Shown here piece after piece: positions 26,939-35,689 of a stretch of 64,000 bases of DNA. A program made the translations under genes and the position numbers. Within the stretch, counting starts at the first letter, position 1. Every line of letters begins with the position of its first letter. Below the pieces are notes generated by a model, which was given only the letters and a program-made list of their open reading frames with translations, did not search any database and was not told where the DNA came from. This DNA is from Litoreibacter albidus (GTDB taxonomy: Bacteria > Pseudomonadota > Alphaproteobacteria > Rhodobacterales > Rhodobacteraceae), in assembly GCF_900107015.1 (NCBI RefSeq), contig NZ_FNOI01000003.1, forward strand, positions 248,001-312,000. Reading direction: 5' to 3'.

Positions 26939-28282
26939 TTAGTTGCCTCCCATCAAGGTGGAATGAATGTCTTCGGCCGCGTCGCGCCCTTCGGCCACAG
27001 CCGTTACGGTCAAATCGTCCCCGCCAGAGGCACAATCGCCGCCCGCCCAGACGCCGGCCACCGAGGTGGCACCTGTGCCCGAGACCGCTATTTTGCGGCC
27101 TTCCAGCTCCAGCCCGTCCGGCGCACCGTTGAGGGTTTGACCGATTGCCTTGAACAGCTGATCCGCTTTGATGCGGAATGTCTCACCACTGCCGGTAAGT
27201 GTGCCGTCCTTGCTGGTGGTATACTCGAACTCTGCCTCGGCCACCGCACCATTTCCATGCACTGCCATGGGCTGTGCGTTCGGTATGATGCGCACCCCCT
27301 TCGAGGTCGCCAAATCCTGCTCGAACTTGGAGGCGCCCATCTGATCCAGCCCGCGCCGGTACACGATGGTCACATTCTCCGCGCCCAGTAATTTGGATTG
27401 CACCGCCGCGTCCACAGCAGTCATCCCGCCGCCGATCACGACGACATTGCGCCCGACGGGGATTTGCGCCAAATCGCCTGCCTGTCGCAGATCAGCGACG
27501 AACGAAACCGCATCAGAGACGCCTTCCTTGTCTTCACCGTCCGCGCGCAGGGCGTTCACGCCAGTCAAACCGATCCCCAAGAACACGGCGTCGTAGTCAC
27601 CTTGCAGCGCTTCAAGCGTCACGTCGCGGCCCAGCTGTTTGTTCGTCTCGACGGTGATGCCACCAATCTGGAGGAGCCAGTCCACCTCTTTCGCGGCAAA
27701 CTCGTCCGTCGATTTGTAAGCTGCGATGCCAAATTCATTGAGCCCCCCCGCCTTCGGGCGGGCGTCAAGCAACGTGACGTGATGACCGTGCATCGCCAAG
27801 CGGTGCGCGCAAGACAGACCCGCTGGCCCTGCCCCGACCACCGCTACGCGCTTGCCGGTGTCCGCGGCGCGGGTGAACGGATGCTTGCCCGCGCCCATCA
27901 GCGTGTCAGTGGCAAAGCGCTGGAGGCGGCCAATCTCCACGGGTTTGCCTTCTGCGGCCTCACGAACGCAGACCTCTTCGCACAGGGTTTCCGTCGGGCA
28001 AACGCGTGCGCACATGCCGCCCAGAATGTTCTGGCTCAGGATAGTCTTCGCCGCGGCCTCCGGCGTGCCGGTCTGGATTTGCCGGATGAACAACGGGATG
28101 TCGATGTCCGTCGGGCAGGCGGTGACGCAGGGCGCGTCGTGGCAGAAGTAGCACCGATCCGCCGCCACCGCCGCCTCATGTGGGGCGTAGGCGGGGTGCA
28201 AATCATCGAAGTTATCTGACAGTGCGTCAGCACTCAGGCGACCCGGTGCGATACCGGGTGTTAGGGGCGTGGCGTCGGGCAT
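26939..28282 (-). CDS. preT: Dihydropyrimidine dehydrogenase subunit PreT
   Basis: NADH-oxidising partner of PreA, 447 residues. The N-terminal Cys-rich iron-sulphur region (CYFCHDAPCVTACPTDIDIP and CARVCPTETLCEEVCVREA) is followed by an FAD domain (VAVVGAGPAGLSCAHRLA) and an NAD domain (VVVIGGGMTAVDAA). The start is ATG 28282 with GGAGAG just upstream; the TTG at 28303 is less likely. A RutR-like palindrome lies 48 bases upstream. Confidence 0.94.
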   Translation of the reverse strand: MPDATPLTPGIAPGRLSADALSDNFDDLHPAYAPHEAAVAADRCYFCHDAPCVTACPTDIDIPLFIRQIQTGTPEAAAKTILSQNILGGMCARVCPTETLCEEVCVREAAEGKPVEIGRLQRFATDTLMGAGKHPFTRAADTGKRVAVVGAGPAGLSCAHRLAMHGHHVTLLDARPKAGGLNEFGIAAYKSTDEFAAKEVDWLLQIGGITVETNKQLGRDVTLEALQGDYDAVFLGIGLTGVNALRADGEDKEGVSDAVSFVADLRQAGDLAQIPVGRNVVVIGGGMTAVDAAVQSKLLGAENVTIVYRRGLDQMGASKFEQDLATSKGVRIIPNAQPMAVHGNGAVAEAEFEYTTSKDGTLTGSGETFRIKADQLFKAIGQTLNGAPDGLELEGRKIAVSGTGATSVAGVWAGGDCASGGDDLTVTAVAEGRDAAEDIHSTLMGGN

Positions 28283-28329
28283 GATCTCTCCGGGCTGCGT
28301 CAACTTTCCGATGAGACTGGCACAGTTAA

Positions 28330-28353
28330 AAATTTTATCAACTGGTAAAATTT
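28330..28353. promoter_or_regulatory. RutR-like palindrome upstream of preT-preA
   Basis: AAATTTTATCA-ac-TGGTAAAATTT has 11-base arms with one mismatch. Its central 16 bases match 11 of the 14 fixed positions of TTGACCANNTGGTCAA. It lies 48 bases upstream of the preT start. Its AT-rich flanks may also contain the promoter. Confidence 0.6.
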
Positions 28354-28370
28354 AGGCATTTTGGAAACGC

Positions 28371-29168
28371 CTACAGCGAAAAATCCTTGCTCGGCCCCTG
28401 ATCCAACCGCCAGCAATAGTCCGGCCCGTCCTGCGCAAACAGCGACGTCACCAACGGATCATGCCCCGGAATGATCAGCGATCGATCGGACGCCAACTGG
28501 TGCAATCTCGCGAAGCCATCGAGCATATTTTGAAGATCAACTACAATCGGGAACGGCTTGTTCTCAAACACATTTTCGTAGTAATGCGTCGCATCCGACG
28601 CGAGGCAGAGCCACCCAGCGCTTGTGCGCACCCGCACCGCCTGTAGCCCGCGGGAATGCCCCCCCAAGCAATGCACACTCACCCCGTCCGCCACGTGCCC
28701 GTCACCGTCATGAAAGACGCAGCGCCCCTGATAAACGCGCTTCACCGCCTCACAGATATGATCCGCAGAAAACGGCATTTTTAGCGTGCCATGGCACATG
28801 CATGGCCCCGTCGCATAGGCCATTTCGGCCTCTTGCAGGTGAATCGTTGCGTTTGGGAACAGGTGCAAACCGCCCGCGTGGTCGTAATGAAGATGCGTCA
28901 CGATGAGCTGCGTGATGTCCTCGGCGCGCAGTCCGATGCCAGCCAGCGCCTCCCTCGGGTCGCGCAAAATCGGGCGGTCGCGGGCGGCGGCTTCCTCGGT
29001 GTCATATCCGGTATCCACAAGGATAACTTCAGCCCCGCGACGAAGCACCCAGATGAAGTAATCCATCGCGTGGGGCGCGTCGTGATTGTCATCAAAGATA
29101 AAGCTGTCGGCGCGGGTCCGGCTGTTGCGCTCCGCGTATTTGAGCGCGTGAACCTGCCAGTCGCTCAT
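28371..29168 (-). CDS. Metallo-beta-lactamase fold hydrolase, N-acyl homoserine lactonase-like
   Basis: 265 residues. The zinc motif HxHxDH is in IVTHLHYDHAGGLHLFPN. Further ligands are His in LGGHSRGLQAVRV, Asp in LCLASDATHYY and His in IIPGHDPLV. This layout is that of AttM/AiiA-type lactonases, which open acyl-homoserine lactones or gamma-lactones. It overlaps the following small monooxygenase-like gene by 4 bases. Given the catabolic neighbours, a sugar- or hydroxy-acid-derived lactone is as plausible as a quorum signal. Confidence 0.82.
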   Translation of the reverse strand: MSDWQVHALKYAERNSRTRADSFIFDDNHDAPHAMDYFIWVLRRGAEVILVDTGYDTEEAAARDRPILRDPREALAGIGLRAEDITQLIVTHLHYDHAGGLHLFPNATIHLQEAEMAYATGPCMCHGTLKMPFSADHICEAVKRVYQGRCVFHDGDGHVADGVSVHCLGGHSRGLQAVRVRTSAGWLCLASDATHYYENVFENKPFPIVVDLQNMLDGFARLHQLASDRSLIIPGHDPLVTSLFAQDGPDYCWRLDQGPSKDFSL

Positions 29169-29455
29169 TGGTGCACCTGCGAGAACGTGCGCACATCCTT
29201 GCCCGTGACCATGCCGTCGATGCTGGCTTGAAACGTGGCATAATGGTCGCTGGCGAGATGCACGCCGAACGCTGCTTCGTCGTCGTAGACCTCATATAGA
29301 AAAACCTCATCAGGGCGGGCCGGATCAAGGCAGACGTCGAACTGCTTGCACCCCTCCTCTAGCGCGAGTGAGGTTTTGGCGTTCAGCACCATAGCGGCCA
29401 CGAAAGCGTCAAAACGGGCGGGGTCGGATCGGAAGGTGACAGTTACGACAAACAT
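29165..29455 (-). CDS. ABM-domain small protein (putative quinol monooxygenase-like)
   Basis: 96 residues with the dimeric alpha/beta ABM fold (antibiotic biosynthesis monooxygenase/LsrG/YgiN type). Supporting segments are EEGCKQFDVCLDPARPDEVF, LYEVYDDEAAFGVHLAS and DHYATFQ. It would act as a cofactor-free monooxygenase or isomerase on a small metabolite. It is first in a two-gene unit with the lactonase-like gene, divergent from the dehydrogenase gene at 29544. Confidence 0.8.
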   Translation of the reverse strand: MFVVTVTFRSDPARFDAFVAAMVLNAKTSLALEEGCKQFDVCLDPARPDEVFLYEVYDDEAAFGVHLASDHYATFQASIDGMVTGKDVRTFSQVHQ

Positions 29456-29474
29456 CTAGGTGGCCCTTTCGGCT

Positions 29475-29513
29475 GTTGCATACATTAATGTATACGTTAA
29501 TATGATCTGCAAC
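29475..29513. promoter_or_regulatory. Palindromic operator candidate in divergent promoter (GntR target?)
   Basis: ATACATTAATGTAT (29480-29493) is a perfect 14-base palindrome, framed by the inverted pair GTTGCA (29475-29480) and TGCAAC (29508-29513). It lies in the 88-base gap between the ABM gene (-) and the dehydrogenase gene (+). The GntR/FCD protein encoded at 31638 is the natural candidate to bind here. Confidence 0.5.
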
Positions 29514-29543
29514 GTCCATTCATAAAGCCGGAATTTTTAGACC

Positions 29544-30632
29544 ATGACAAAGACTTTCAAGATTGCAGTATTTGACGGTGACGGCATCGGCCCCGAGATT
29601 ATGCACCCGACGGTTGCCCTGCTCAAAACGCTCGCGGCGGCGTCGGCGGACTATGACTTTGTGTTCGAGACCGTGCCCGCCGGCGCCGCCCACTATGCAA
29701 AACACGGCGAAAGCCTGCCCGCCGCGTCCTTGGCGATGGCCAGAACCGCCGACGCGATCTTGCTATCTGCGATGGGTCTGCCATCCGTGCGCTACGAGGA
29801 CGGAACCGAAATTTCGCCGCAGATCGAAATCCGCAAAGCCTTAAACCTATACGCCGGTGTGCGGCCTGTGCGCATCGTCCCGGGCCAGCCCACCCCCCTA
29901 GCCCTTCGCGGACAAGAACCCGTAGATTTCGTGCTCATCCGCGAAAGCACCGAAGGGCTGTTCCATTCCCAAGGCACGCGTGACGTGCGCGAGGATGCGG
30001 AGGCTTACGAGACGCTTAAAATCACCCGCGAAACCTCGGAGAAACTGTTTCGCTTTGCCTTCAAGCTGGCCCAGTCACGCAAAGCTGCGGGACGAGGCAA
30101 CGGGCGCGTCACATGCGTTGACAAGGCCAATGTGTTCGCGGCCTTCGCCTTCTTTCGCAAAATATTCGACGAAGAGGCCGCGCGTCACCCCGACCTCACT
30201 TCCGACCACGCCTATGTGGACGCCACAGCCCTTTGGATGGTGGAGAAGCCTTGGGCGTTTGACGTCATGGTCACGGAAAACATGTTTGGGGACATTCTGT
30301 CCGATCTGGGGGCCGGATTGATGGGCGGGCTTGGCCTTGCGCCCTCTGCGGACATTGGCGACGATCACGCGGTGTTCCAGCCGTGCCACGGCTCCGCGCC
30401 GGATATCGCGGGGGATGGCATCGCAAACCCCTTCGCGATGATCCTATCGGCGGCGATGATGCTGGACTGGCTTGGGGCCGCGCATGGCGTTGACGCAATG
30501 GCCCGCGACGGCGTGCGCCTGCGCGAAGCGGTGGAGGCGGCAATCACGGACCGCAATGACGTCACCCGCGACTTGGGCGGCACGGCCAGCACAGCGGAGG
30601 CAGCGGCCGCAATCGCGGCGCGGCTGTCATGA
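29544..30632 (+). CDS. Isocitrate/isopropylmalate dehydrogenase family enzyme
   Basis: NAD-dependent beta-decarboxylating dehydrogenase of 362 residues. It shows AVFDGDGIGPEIMHPTV at the N-terminus, substrate Arg residues near LYAGVRPVR, the ESTEGLFHSQGTR loop, and the metal/NAD region NMFGDILSDLGAGLMGGLG. The leucine or TCA genes that go with LeuB or Icd are absent, and its partners are an oxidoreductase, a GntR regulator and a lactonase. It is therefore likely a catabolic relative acting on tartrate, a malate derivative or another hydroxy acid. It overlaps the next gene by 4 bases. Confidence 0.85.
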   Translation: MTKTFKIAVFDGDGIGPEIMHPTVALLKTLAAASADYDFVFETVPAGAAHYAKHGESLPAASLAMARTADAILLSAMGLPSVRYEDGTEISPQIEIRKALNLYAGVRPVRIVPGQPTPLALRGQEPVDFVLIRESTEGLFHSQGTRDVREDAEAYETLKITRETSEKLFRFAFKLAQSRKAAGRGNGRVTCVDKANVFAAFAFFRKIFDEEAARHPDLTSDHAYVDATALWMVEKPWAFDVMVTENMFGDILSDLGAGLMGGLGLAPSADIGDDHAVFQPCHGSAPDIAGDGIANPFAMILSAAMMLDWLGAAHGVDAMARDGVRLREAVEAAITDRNDVTRDLGGTASTAEAAAAIAARLS

Positions 30633-31633
30633 AAGTCGCCTGCCTCGGCGCGGGCTACTTTGCGCAATTCCACTATGACGCGTGGCGCCGCATGCCGGAC
30701 GCCGATCTGGTCGGCGCGTGCGACTTTGATCTGGACAAAGCGCAAGCAACTGGCGCGCGGGCCTTCACCGACCTGCGTGCGATGCTCGACGCAACGAAGC
30801 CCGACATTGTTGATATAATCACCCCGCCGGATACCCACGCGGCGGCCATAGCCGTCGCGTTGCAGGCCGATGTAAGGGTGATCATTTGCCAAAAGCCGTT
30901 TTGCACATCGCTGGAGGAAGCGCGCCAAGTGACGGAGCTGGCCGCCAAGGCGGGGATACCGCTGATCATCCACGAGAACTTCCGGTTCCAGCCGTGGTAT
31001 CGCTGCGCCAAGATGTTGATGGACGACGGCGAAATCGGCACACCGGTCCAGCTCACGTTTCGCCTGCGCACCGGCGACGGGCAAGGGCCCCGCGCCTATC
31101 TCGACAGGCAACCGTATTTCCAAACCATGCCGCGCCTGTTGATCCATGAGACCGGCGTGCATTGGATCGACACATTCACCTATCTGTTCGGTCGTCCCAC
31201 TGCCGTTTATGCCGACCTGCGCCGCATGAACCCCGTTCTGGCCGGAGAAGACGCGGGCCATGTGATCTTTGAGTTTGCCGACGGCAAGCGCGCCTTGTTC
31301 GACGGCAACCGCCTGCTGGACCATAGCGCGGAGAACCACCGTATGACGCTGGGCGAAGGATTGTTCGAGGGCACGGGCGGCACCCTGTCGCTAACCGGAG
31401 ACGGCGGGCTGCATCTGCGCCAGTTCGGCCAAACCGAAAGCCTGACGGCCCTGCCACCGATGCAGCGGCCCGGATTTGGCGGCGATTGCGTCTATGCACT
31501 GCAGCGCCACGTCCTCAACGGGCTGAACGAAGGGCAACCTTTCGAGAACGAAGCCGCAGAGTATTTGTTTGTGCGCGAAATCGAAGACGCGATATATCGC
31601 TCCGCACAGACGCACACACGGGTGGAGGTTTAA
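30629..31633 (+). CDS. Gfo/Idh/MocA-family oxidoreductase
   Basis: 334 residues. The N-terminal Rossmann fold starts VACLGAGYFAQFHYDAW. The catalytic-Lys motif CQKPFC (EKP type) is at about residue 90, and a His-containing C-terminal domain has LLIHETGVHWIDTFTYLFG. It would oxidise a sugar, inositol or related polyol with NAD(P). It overlaps the dehydrogenase gene (ATGA), so both probably work on the same compound. The substrate is unknown. Confidence 0.86.
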   Translation: MKVACLGAGYFAQFHYDAWRRMPDADLVGACDFDLDKAQATGARAFTDLRAMLDATKPDIVDIITPPDTHAAAIAVALQADVRVIICQKPFCTSLEEARQVTELAAKAGIPLIIHENFRFQPWYRCAKMLMDDGEIGTPVQLTFRLRTGDGQGPRAYLDRQPYFQTMPRLLIHETGVHWIDTFTYLFGRPTAVYADLRRMNPVLAGEDAGHVIFEFADGKRALFDGNRLLDHSAENHRMTLGEGLFEGTGGTLSLTGDGGLHLRQFGQTESLTALPPMQRPGFGGDCVYALQRHVLNGLNEGQPFENEAAEYLFVREIEDAIYRSAQTHTRVEV

Positions 31634-31637
31634 CGGC

Positions 31638-32297
31638 ATGGGGCTATCGCAAAGTGATCTCGCGCTGAGCCGCCTGCGTCAGATGGTGTTCAGTGGCGAA
31701 TTGGCCCCCGGTTCCAACCATTTTGAGGCCGATCTGGCGGACCGTTTGGGGATGTCTCGCACACCCGTCCGCGAGGCTGCGTTGACCATGCAAGCGCAAG
31801 GACTGGTGGACGTGCAGCCTAGGCGCGGCGTTCGCATACGCCCTATCGCGGCGGAAGACATGGCCGACATCTACGACGTGCTTTGTGAACTCGAAAGCCT
31901 TGCCGCCGCCCGCGCAGCGGAGCGCGACTACGGCACGCAAGACCTGCAGGCCGCCCAAGACTGTATCGACGAAATGGACAGCGCCCTGTCGCGCCAAGAC
32001 CGCGCTGCATGGGCGGATGCCGACGACAGGTTTCATATCGAACTGGTTCGCTTGGGGGGCAATGCCCGTGTGATGGAGATTGTCGCGCGTTACACGGATC
32101 AGGTGCGGCGCGCGCGCATGATGACCCTGCCACTACGACCGTTGCCCGTGCAATCGAACGAAGACCACCGTGCGGTGCTATGCGCGATCAAACGTGGTGA
32201 CGCCGAGCAGGCGCGCGCGTTGCACCGTGCGCACCGCCAAGACGCGAGCACCCTGCTCACCGAACTGATCCGGCAATTCGGACTGCGCCGCCTCTAA
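31638..32297 (+). CDS. GntR-family transcriptional regulator (FCD domain)
   Basis: 219 residues. The winged-helix N-terminus (FEADLADRLGMSRTPVREAA) is followed by an FCD ligand domain with metal-binding His/Asp positions (DDRFHIELV, EDHRAVLCAI, ALHRAHRQ). The start is ATG 31638, 5 bases after the previous stop; the longer opening at 31569 overlaps the oxidoreductase gene. It is third in the dehydrogenase operon and probably controls it through the palindrome at 29480. It overlaps the convergent permease gene by 4 bases. Confidence 0.88.
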   Translation: MGLSQSDLALSRLRQMVFSGELAPGSNHFEADLADRLGMSRTPVREAALTMQAQGLVDVQPRRGVRIRPIAAEDMADIYDVLCELESLAAARAAERDYGTQDLQAAQDCIDEMDSALSRQDRAAWADADDRFHIELVRLGGNARVMEIVARYTDQVRRARMMTLPLRPLPVQSNEDHRAVLCAIKRGDAEQARALHRAHRQDASTLLTELIRQFGLRRL

Positions 32298-33553
32298 TCG
32301 CTGCTGAGGTTGTCCGGCGCGAAGACGTTACCAAAGGCCCCCGTCCCTGATTGCGGCTCGGGTTCATCGACCTTCTGCTCGGGCGCGTCGCCTGACAGAT
32401 TGCCCGGGGCGAAAACATTGCCAAAAGCGCTGCTGTTATTCGGCGTTGCGGGTGCCGCGTTTGATGGTTGCTGCGCCGCTTTGGCGTCCTCTTTCTGGCG
32501 GCGGGTTTCCTTCAGCGCGTCGATGCGCTTTTGGATCTCGATCTGCTTGGCCTCACGGACCGCGATCTTGCAGGCCTCTGGGCTGTATCTTTGCGCGGTG
32601 CCAACCATCACGATCACCATGAAGGCGAGCAGCACCAACACCACGGCGGCGGGGTTTCCGGTTAGGAAGCTTGGCAAGATACCCGACTTTTGCGTGACGC
32701 CCCTGCCCTGCGCGGCAGCCAGCTTGCGGTCCTTGTTACGGTTGGCGGCTTCAAACGCCAGAGCCGCAAAAATGGTCAACACGATGATGATGAACGCCAA
32801 GGATGATATCGACGGGTTGATCCCCAGCCGCACCTTTTGCGCCAGCACCGTGGTTAGGGTTTTGTATTCCAGAATGGTGAAGGTCGTCGTGTTGTAGTTC
32901 TCAAAGGACGCCAGAAATGCCAGCACCGACGCGGAGGCGATTGCGGGTCTCATGAAAGGCAGCAACACCTTACGGAACGCTTGCGTGTGCGTAGCGCCCA
33001 AATCCAATGCCGCCTCTGTCAGGTCCGTGTCAAAGCGTTGTAGCCGTGCGACGAAAACCAACATGGTGTAGGATGCGATGAACGTCGATTGCCCAAGGAT
33101 CGTCAGGAAAATCCCGTTGTGAAACAGCCCGTGCAGCAAAGAGCCGTCGCTGACCCCCAGAAACGCCCCAACCCTGTCCCAAAACACCAATGTGGAGATG
33201 CCGAGCACCACGCCCGGAATTAAGATCGGCGCGATGATCATCGTGTAATAGGTAGACCGCAGCTTGGGCCACACCTGCGTCAGCACGATTGACGCCGCCA
33301 GCCCCATCGACACCGACAAGATCACCGTCCCGATCCCGATAACGACGCTGTAGTAGATGCCGTCGCGGATGTGCTTATCGTTGAACAGCACCTCGAACCA
33401 TTCGTAGGAGAAGCACGCCCAAGGGGACACCGCCGGAAAGCTGGCAGAGTTGAACGCGGTGAGGCTCATCACAACCAACGGGCCGAGCAGGTAGCTAAAA
33501 AAGATCAGCAGGTAAGCGCCAAGTGCGACACGGATCAAGTTGGCGGAGCTCAT
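32294..33553 (-). CDS. ABC transporter permease (PotC type) with an extra C-terminal extension
   Basis: 419 residues, where PotC-type permeases usually have about 260-280. The first 280 or so hold six helices and the EAA loop (LDLGATHTQAFRKVLLPFMRPAI). Beyond this come a basic linker, an additional helix (GNPAAVVLVLLAFMVIVMVG), a charged coiled-coil-like segment (IEIQKRIDALKETRRQKED) and an Ala/Pro/Asn-rich tail with a duplicated motif AFGNVFAPGNLSGD / AFGNVFAPDNLSSD. The start is ATG 33553, overlapping the partner permease (ATGA). The longer in-frame start at 33658 lies inside that gene. Confidence 0.88.
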   Translation of the reverse strand: MSSANLIRVALGAYLLIFFSYLLGPLVVMSLTAFNSASFPAVSPWACFSYEWFEVLFNDKHIRDGIYYSVVIGIGTVILSVSMGLAASIVLTQVWPKLRSTYYTMIIAPILIPGVVLGISTLVFWDRVGAFLGVSDGSLLHGLFHNGIFLTILGQSTFIASYTMLVFVARLQRFDTDLTEAALDLGATHTQAFRKVLLPFMRPAIASASVLAFLASFENYNTTTFTILEYKTLTTVLAQKVRLGINPSISSLAFIIIVLTIFAALAFEAANRNKDRKLAAAQGRGVTQKSGILPSFLTGNPAAVVLVLLAFMVIVMVGTAQRYSPEACKIAVREAKQIEIQKRIDALKETRRQKEDAKAAQQPSNAAPATPNNSSAFGNVFAPGNLSGDAPEQKVDEPEPQSGTGAFGNVFAPDNLSSD

Positions 33554-34479
33554 TTGCCGATGTCCCCCATGTTGACCTTGAACACCCGCATCACGGTCAG
33601 CACGATCACAATGGTAGAGACCAGCAGAACAATCGCGTAGGCCGCCCCCTGCTGCCAATTTAACGAGTCGTTAAACCATTGGTACACCAGCTGCGTGAAC
33701 CAAAGGCTGCTTGGTCCACCCAGAATTTGTGGGGCCGCCAACGCGCCAGCGGACAGCATAAACACCATCGTCGCGCCGCTCACGATGCCCGGTTTGGCGT
33801 ACGGGATCACGATGCGGCGGTGAATGTGAAGCCAACTGGCCCCCATGTCGCGCGCCGCCTCGATCTGGTTGCGGTCCAGACTTTCGATCACGTTATACAT
33901 AGGGAACAGCATCAGCAGAATGTAGGCATACCCTAGCCCCGCGTAGAGCGCGATATCTTGGCGGATGAAGTCAATCGGCGCGCTGGTTAGATGCAGGAAC
34001 ATCAGCGCCTCGTTCAGCAATCCGCTGTCGCCGAAAATAATGCGAAGCGCGAAGGCGCGTAAGATTTCGTTGATCCAATACGGAATGATAAGCAGCACCA
34101 CCAACAACCGCACAAAGCCGGAGCCTTTGGACTGCCCCAGAAAATACGCCAGCGGGTAACACAGGAAAATGTTGAAGATAGTGACCAGCATGGCGGCCAA
34201 AATAGTGCGCATGAAAACCTTGAGGTCGACGGTGTTGTAGGTTTGGTGCGAGCTGTCGGAGCCGTAAATCAGATGCTCGTAGTTGCTCAGGGTATAAACG
34301 TCTTTCGGGCCACCCACCTCGGCAGGCGGCAGGTTGTAGCGGAACGAATAGTCCAGCATCGACAGTTGCGGCAGGATGATCAGAAAGATCAGCCAAAACG
34401 CGACCAAGCCGATCAATGCGCTGCCCATCACGGCGCCGTTGTTCTTGAAAAACTGCGAGAAGATCATCGGTTTCTTCAT
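33550..34479 (-). CDS. ABC transporter permease (PotB type)
   Basis: 309 residues with six helices and the EAA loop region (RDMGASWLHIHRRIVIPYAK). It forms the channel with the PotC-type permease. There is a periplasmic insertion after the first helix (residues about 45-80), usual in PotB/PotH. The start is ATG 34479 with GGAG upstream; the longer opening enters the ATPase gene. It starts 4 bases after the ATPase stop. Confidence 0.88.
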   Translation of the reverse strand: MKKPMIFSQFFKNNGAVMGSALIGLVAFWLIFLIILPQLSMLDYSFRYNLPPAEVGGPKDVYTLSNYEHLIYGSDSSHQTYNTVDLKVFMRTILAAMLVTIFNIFLCYPLAYFLGQSKGSGFVRLLVVLLIIPYWINEILRAFALRIIFGDSGLLNEALMFLHLTSAPIDFIRQDIALYAGLGYAYILLMLFPMYNVIESLDRNQIEAARDMGASWLHIHRRIVIPYAKPGIVSGATMVFMLSAGALAAPQILGGPSSLWFTQLVYQWFNDSLNWQQGAAYAIVLLVSTIVIVLTVMRVFKVNMGDIGK

Positions 34480-34483
34480 CCCA

Positions 34484-35596
34484 TTACTCCGACGCCAGTT
34501 CGCCCGCAGGCATCGCAACGGCATTCGAAGCGTCGTAGCGCAGCGACAAATTTTCACCCCGCGCGGAAATATGGTCCTGCCCCAGATTTGGCACAGACAT
34601 CTTGATCATCTTGCCGCCGTCGCCCTCCAAGAAGACGCTGAATGAATTGCCCTCAAATTCCTCGTTCATCACGTTGGCGGTGATTGTCGTCTCACTGGCG
34701 GCATCGGTCGGGGCAAGTTCCAGCGCTTCGGGGCGAATGAACATCATCGCGTCATCCCCCACCTGCATTTTACCGACCTGCGCCGGAGTTATCCGCGACA
34801 GAAGATCACCGGATCGGTTGGTGCTGATGACCGCATTCGCGCCGTTAATGGATTTAACTTTACCACGGAACACGTTGTTTTCACCAACAAAAGATGCCAC
34901 GAAAGGCGTCGACGGATCGTCGTATATGTGATGGCCCGTGTCTATTTGCTCAATCACGCCAGCCTTCATGACGGCGACATTGTCAGACATCGTCAGGGCC
35001 TCCCCCTGATCGTGGGTGATGTAGATAAAGGTGATGCCGACGCGTTTTTGTATCTCACGAAGCTCCGTCCGCATGTGTTGGCGCAGCTTCAAGTCAAGCG
35101 CCGAGAGCGGCTCGTCCAGCAGCAAAACATCAGGGTTCGCGCAGAGAGCGCGGGCGATGGCGACACGTTGCTTTTGCCCACCGGACAACTCGCTTGGAAG
35201 TTTGTCCCCCTGCCCGCCAAGAGCAATCATATCAAGCAACTCGTCGGCGCGTTTTCGCCGTTCGCCCGCGCTGGCACCTGCAACCTCCATGGAGAAAGCA
35301 ATGTTCTCCCAGACCTTCATAAGCGGAAACAGTGCAAGGTTCTGGAAGATCAGCGCAGTGGGGCGTTTGTTCGGGCCGATGCCCGCCATATCCTTACCGC
35401 CGATGAGCACGCGACCCTCGCTTGGGTCCAGAAAGCCGGACACCGCGCGCAGGATCGTTGTCTTTCCGCAGCCTGACGGACCCAAGAAGGAAAAGAAGTC
35501 GCCGCCGTTGATATTTACATTGGCGTCTTTGACCGCCGTGAAGTCACCGAACCTGATCGTGATGTTCTCAAGATCAACCGCTACACCAGAACTCAT
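34484..35596 (-). CDS. ABC transporter ATP-binding protein (PotA type)
   Basis: 370 residues. Walker A is FLGPSGCGKTTILRA, the signature is ELSGGQKQRVAIARAL, Walker B is DVLLLDEPLSALD, and the switch His is in ITHDQGEAL. A C-terminal TOBE regulatory domain follows from about residue 280. It energises the polyamine-type importer. ATG 35596 is chosen because the domain starts at once (VAVDLENITIRFGDF); the upstream extension is through the intercistronic hairpin. Confidence 0.93.
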   Translation of the reverse strand: MSSGVAVDLENITIRFGDFTAVKDANVNINGGDFFSFLGPSGCGKTTILRAVSGFLDPSEGRVLIGGKDMAGIGPNKRPTALIFQNLALFPLMKVWENIAFSMEVAGASAGERRKRADELLDMIALGGQGDKLPSELSGGQKQRVAIARALCANPDVLLLDEPLSALDLKLRQHMRTELREIQKRVGITFIYITHDQGEALTMSDNVAVMKAGVIEQIDTGHHIYDDPSTPFVASFVGENNVFRGKVKSINGANAVISTNRSGDLLSRITPAQVGKMQVGDDAMMFIRPEALELAPTDAASETTITANVMNEEFEGNSFSVFLEGDGGKMIKMSVPNLGQDHISARGENLSLRYDASNAVAMPAGELASE

Positions 35597-35647
35597 GTAG
35601 TCATCCCTGTCTTTTATATGTCGCGGACCCTGTGCCGAGCCCTTGCG

Positions 35648-35676
35648 TGTCCGGCCACGCCTGATGTGGCCGGACA
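35648..35676 (-). repeat. Intercistronic hairpin between the binding-protein and ATPase genes
   Basis: TGTCCGGCCAC and GTGGCCGGACA form a perfect 11-base stem with a 7-base loop, 14 bases after the binding-protein stop and 52 bases before the ATPase start. There is no T-run. In ABC operons such stems commonly protect the upstream message and keep binding-protein levels above the channel proteins. Confidence 0.6.
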
Positions 35677-35689
35677 ATGGTGCAACCGC

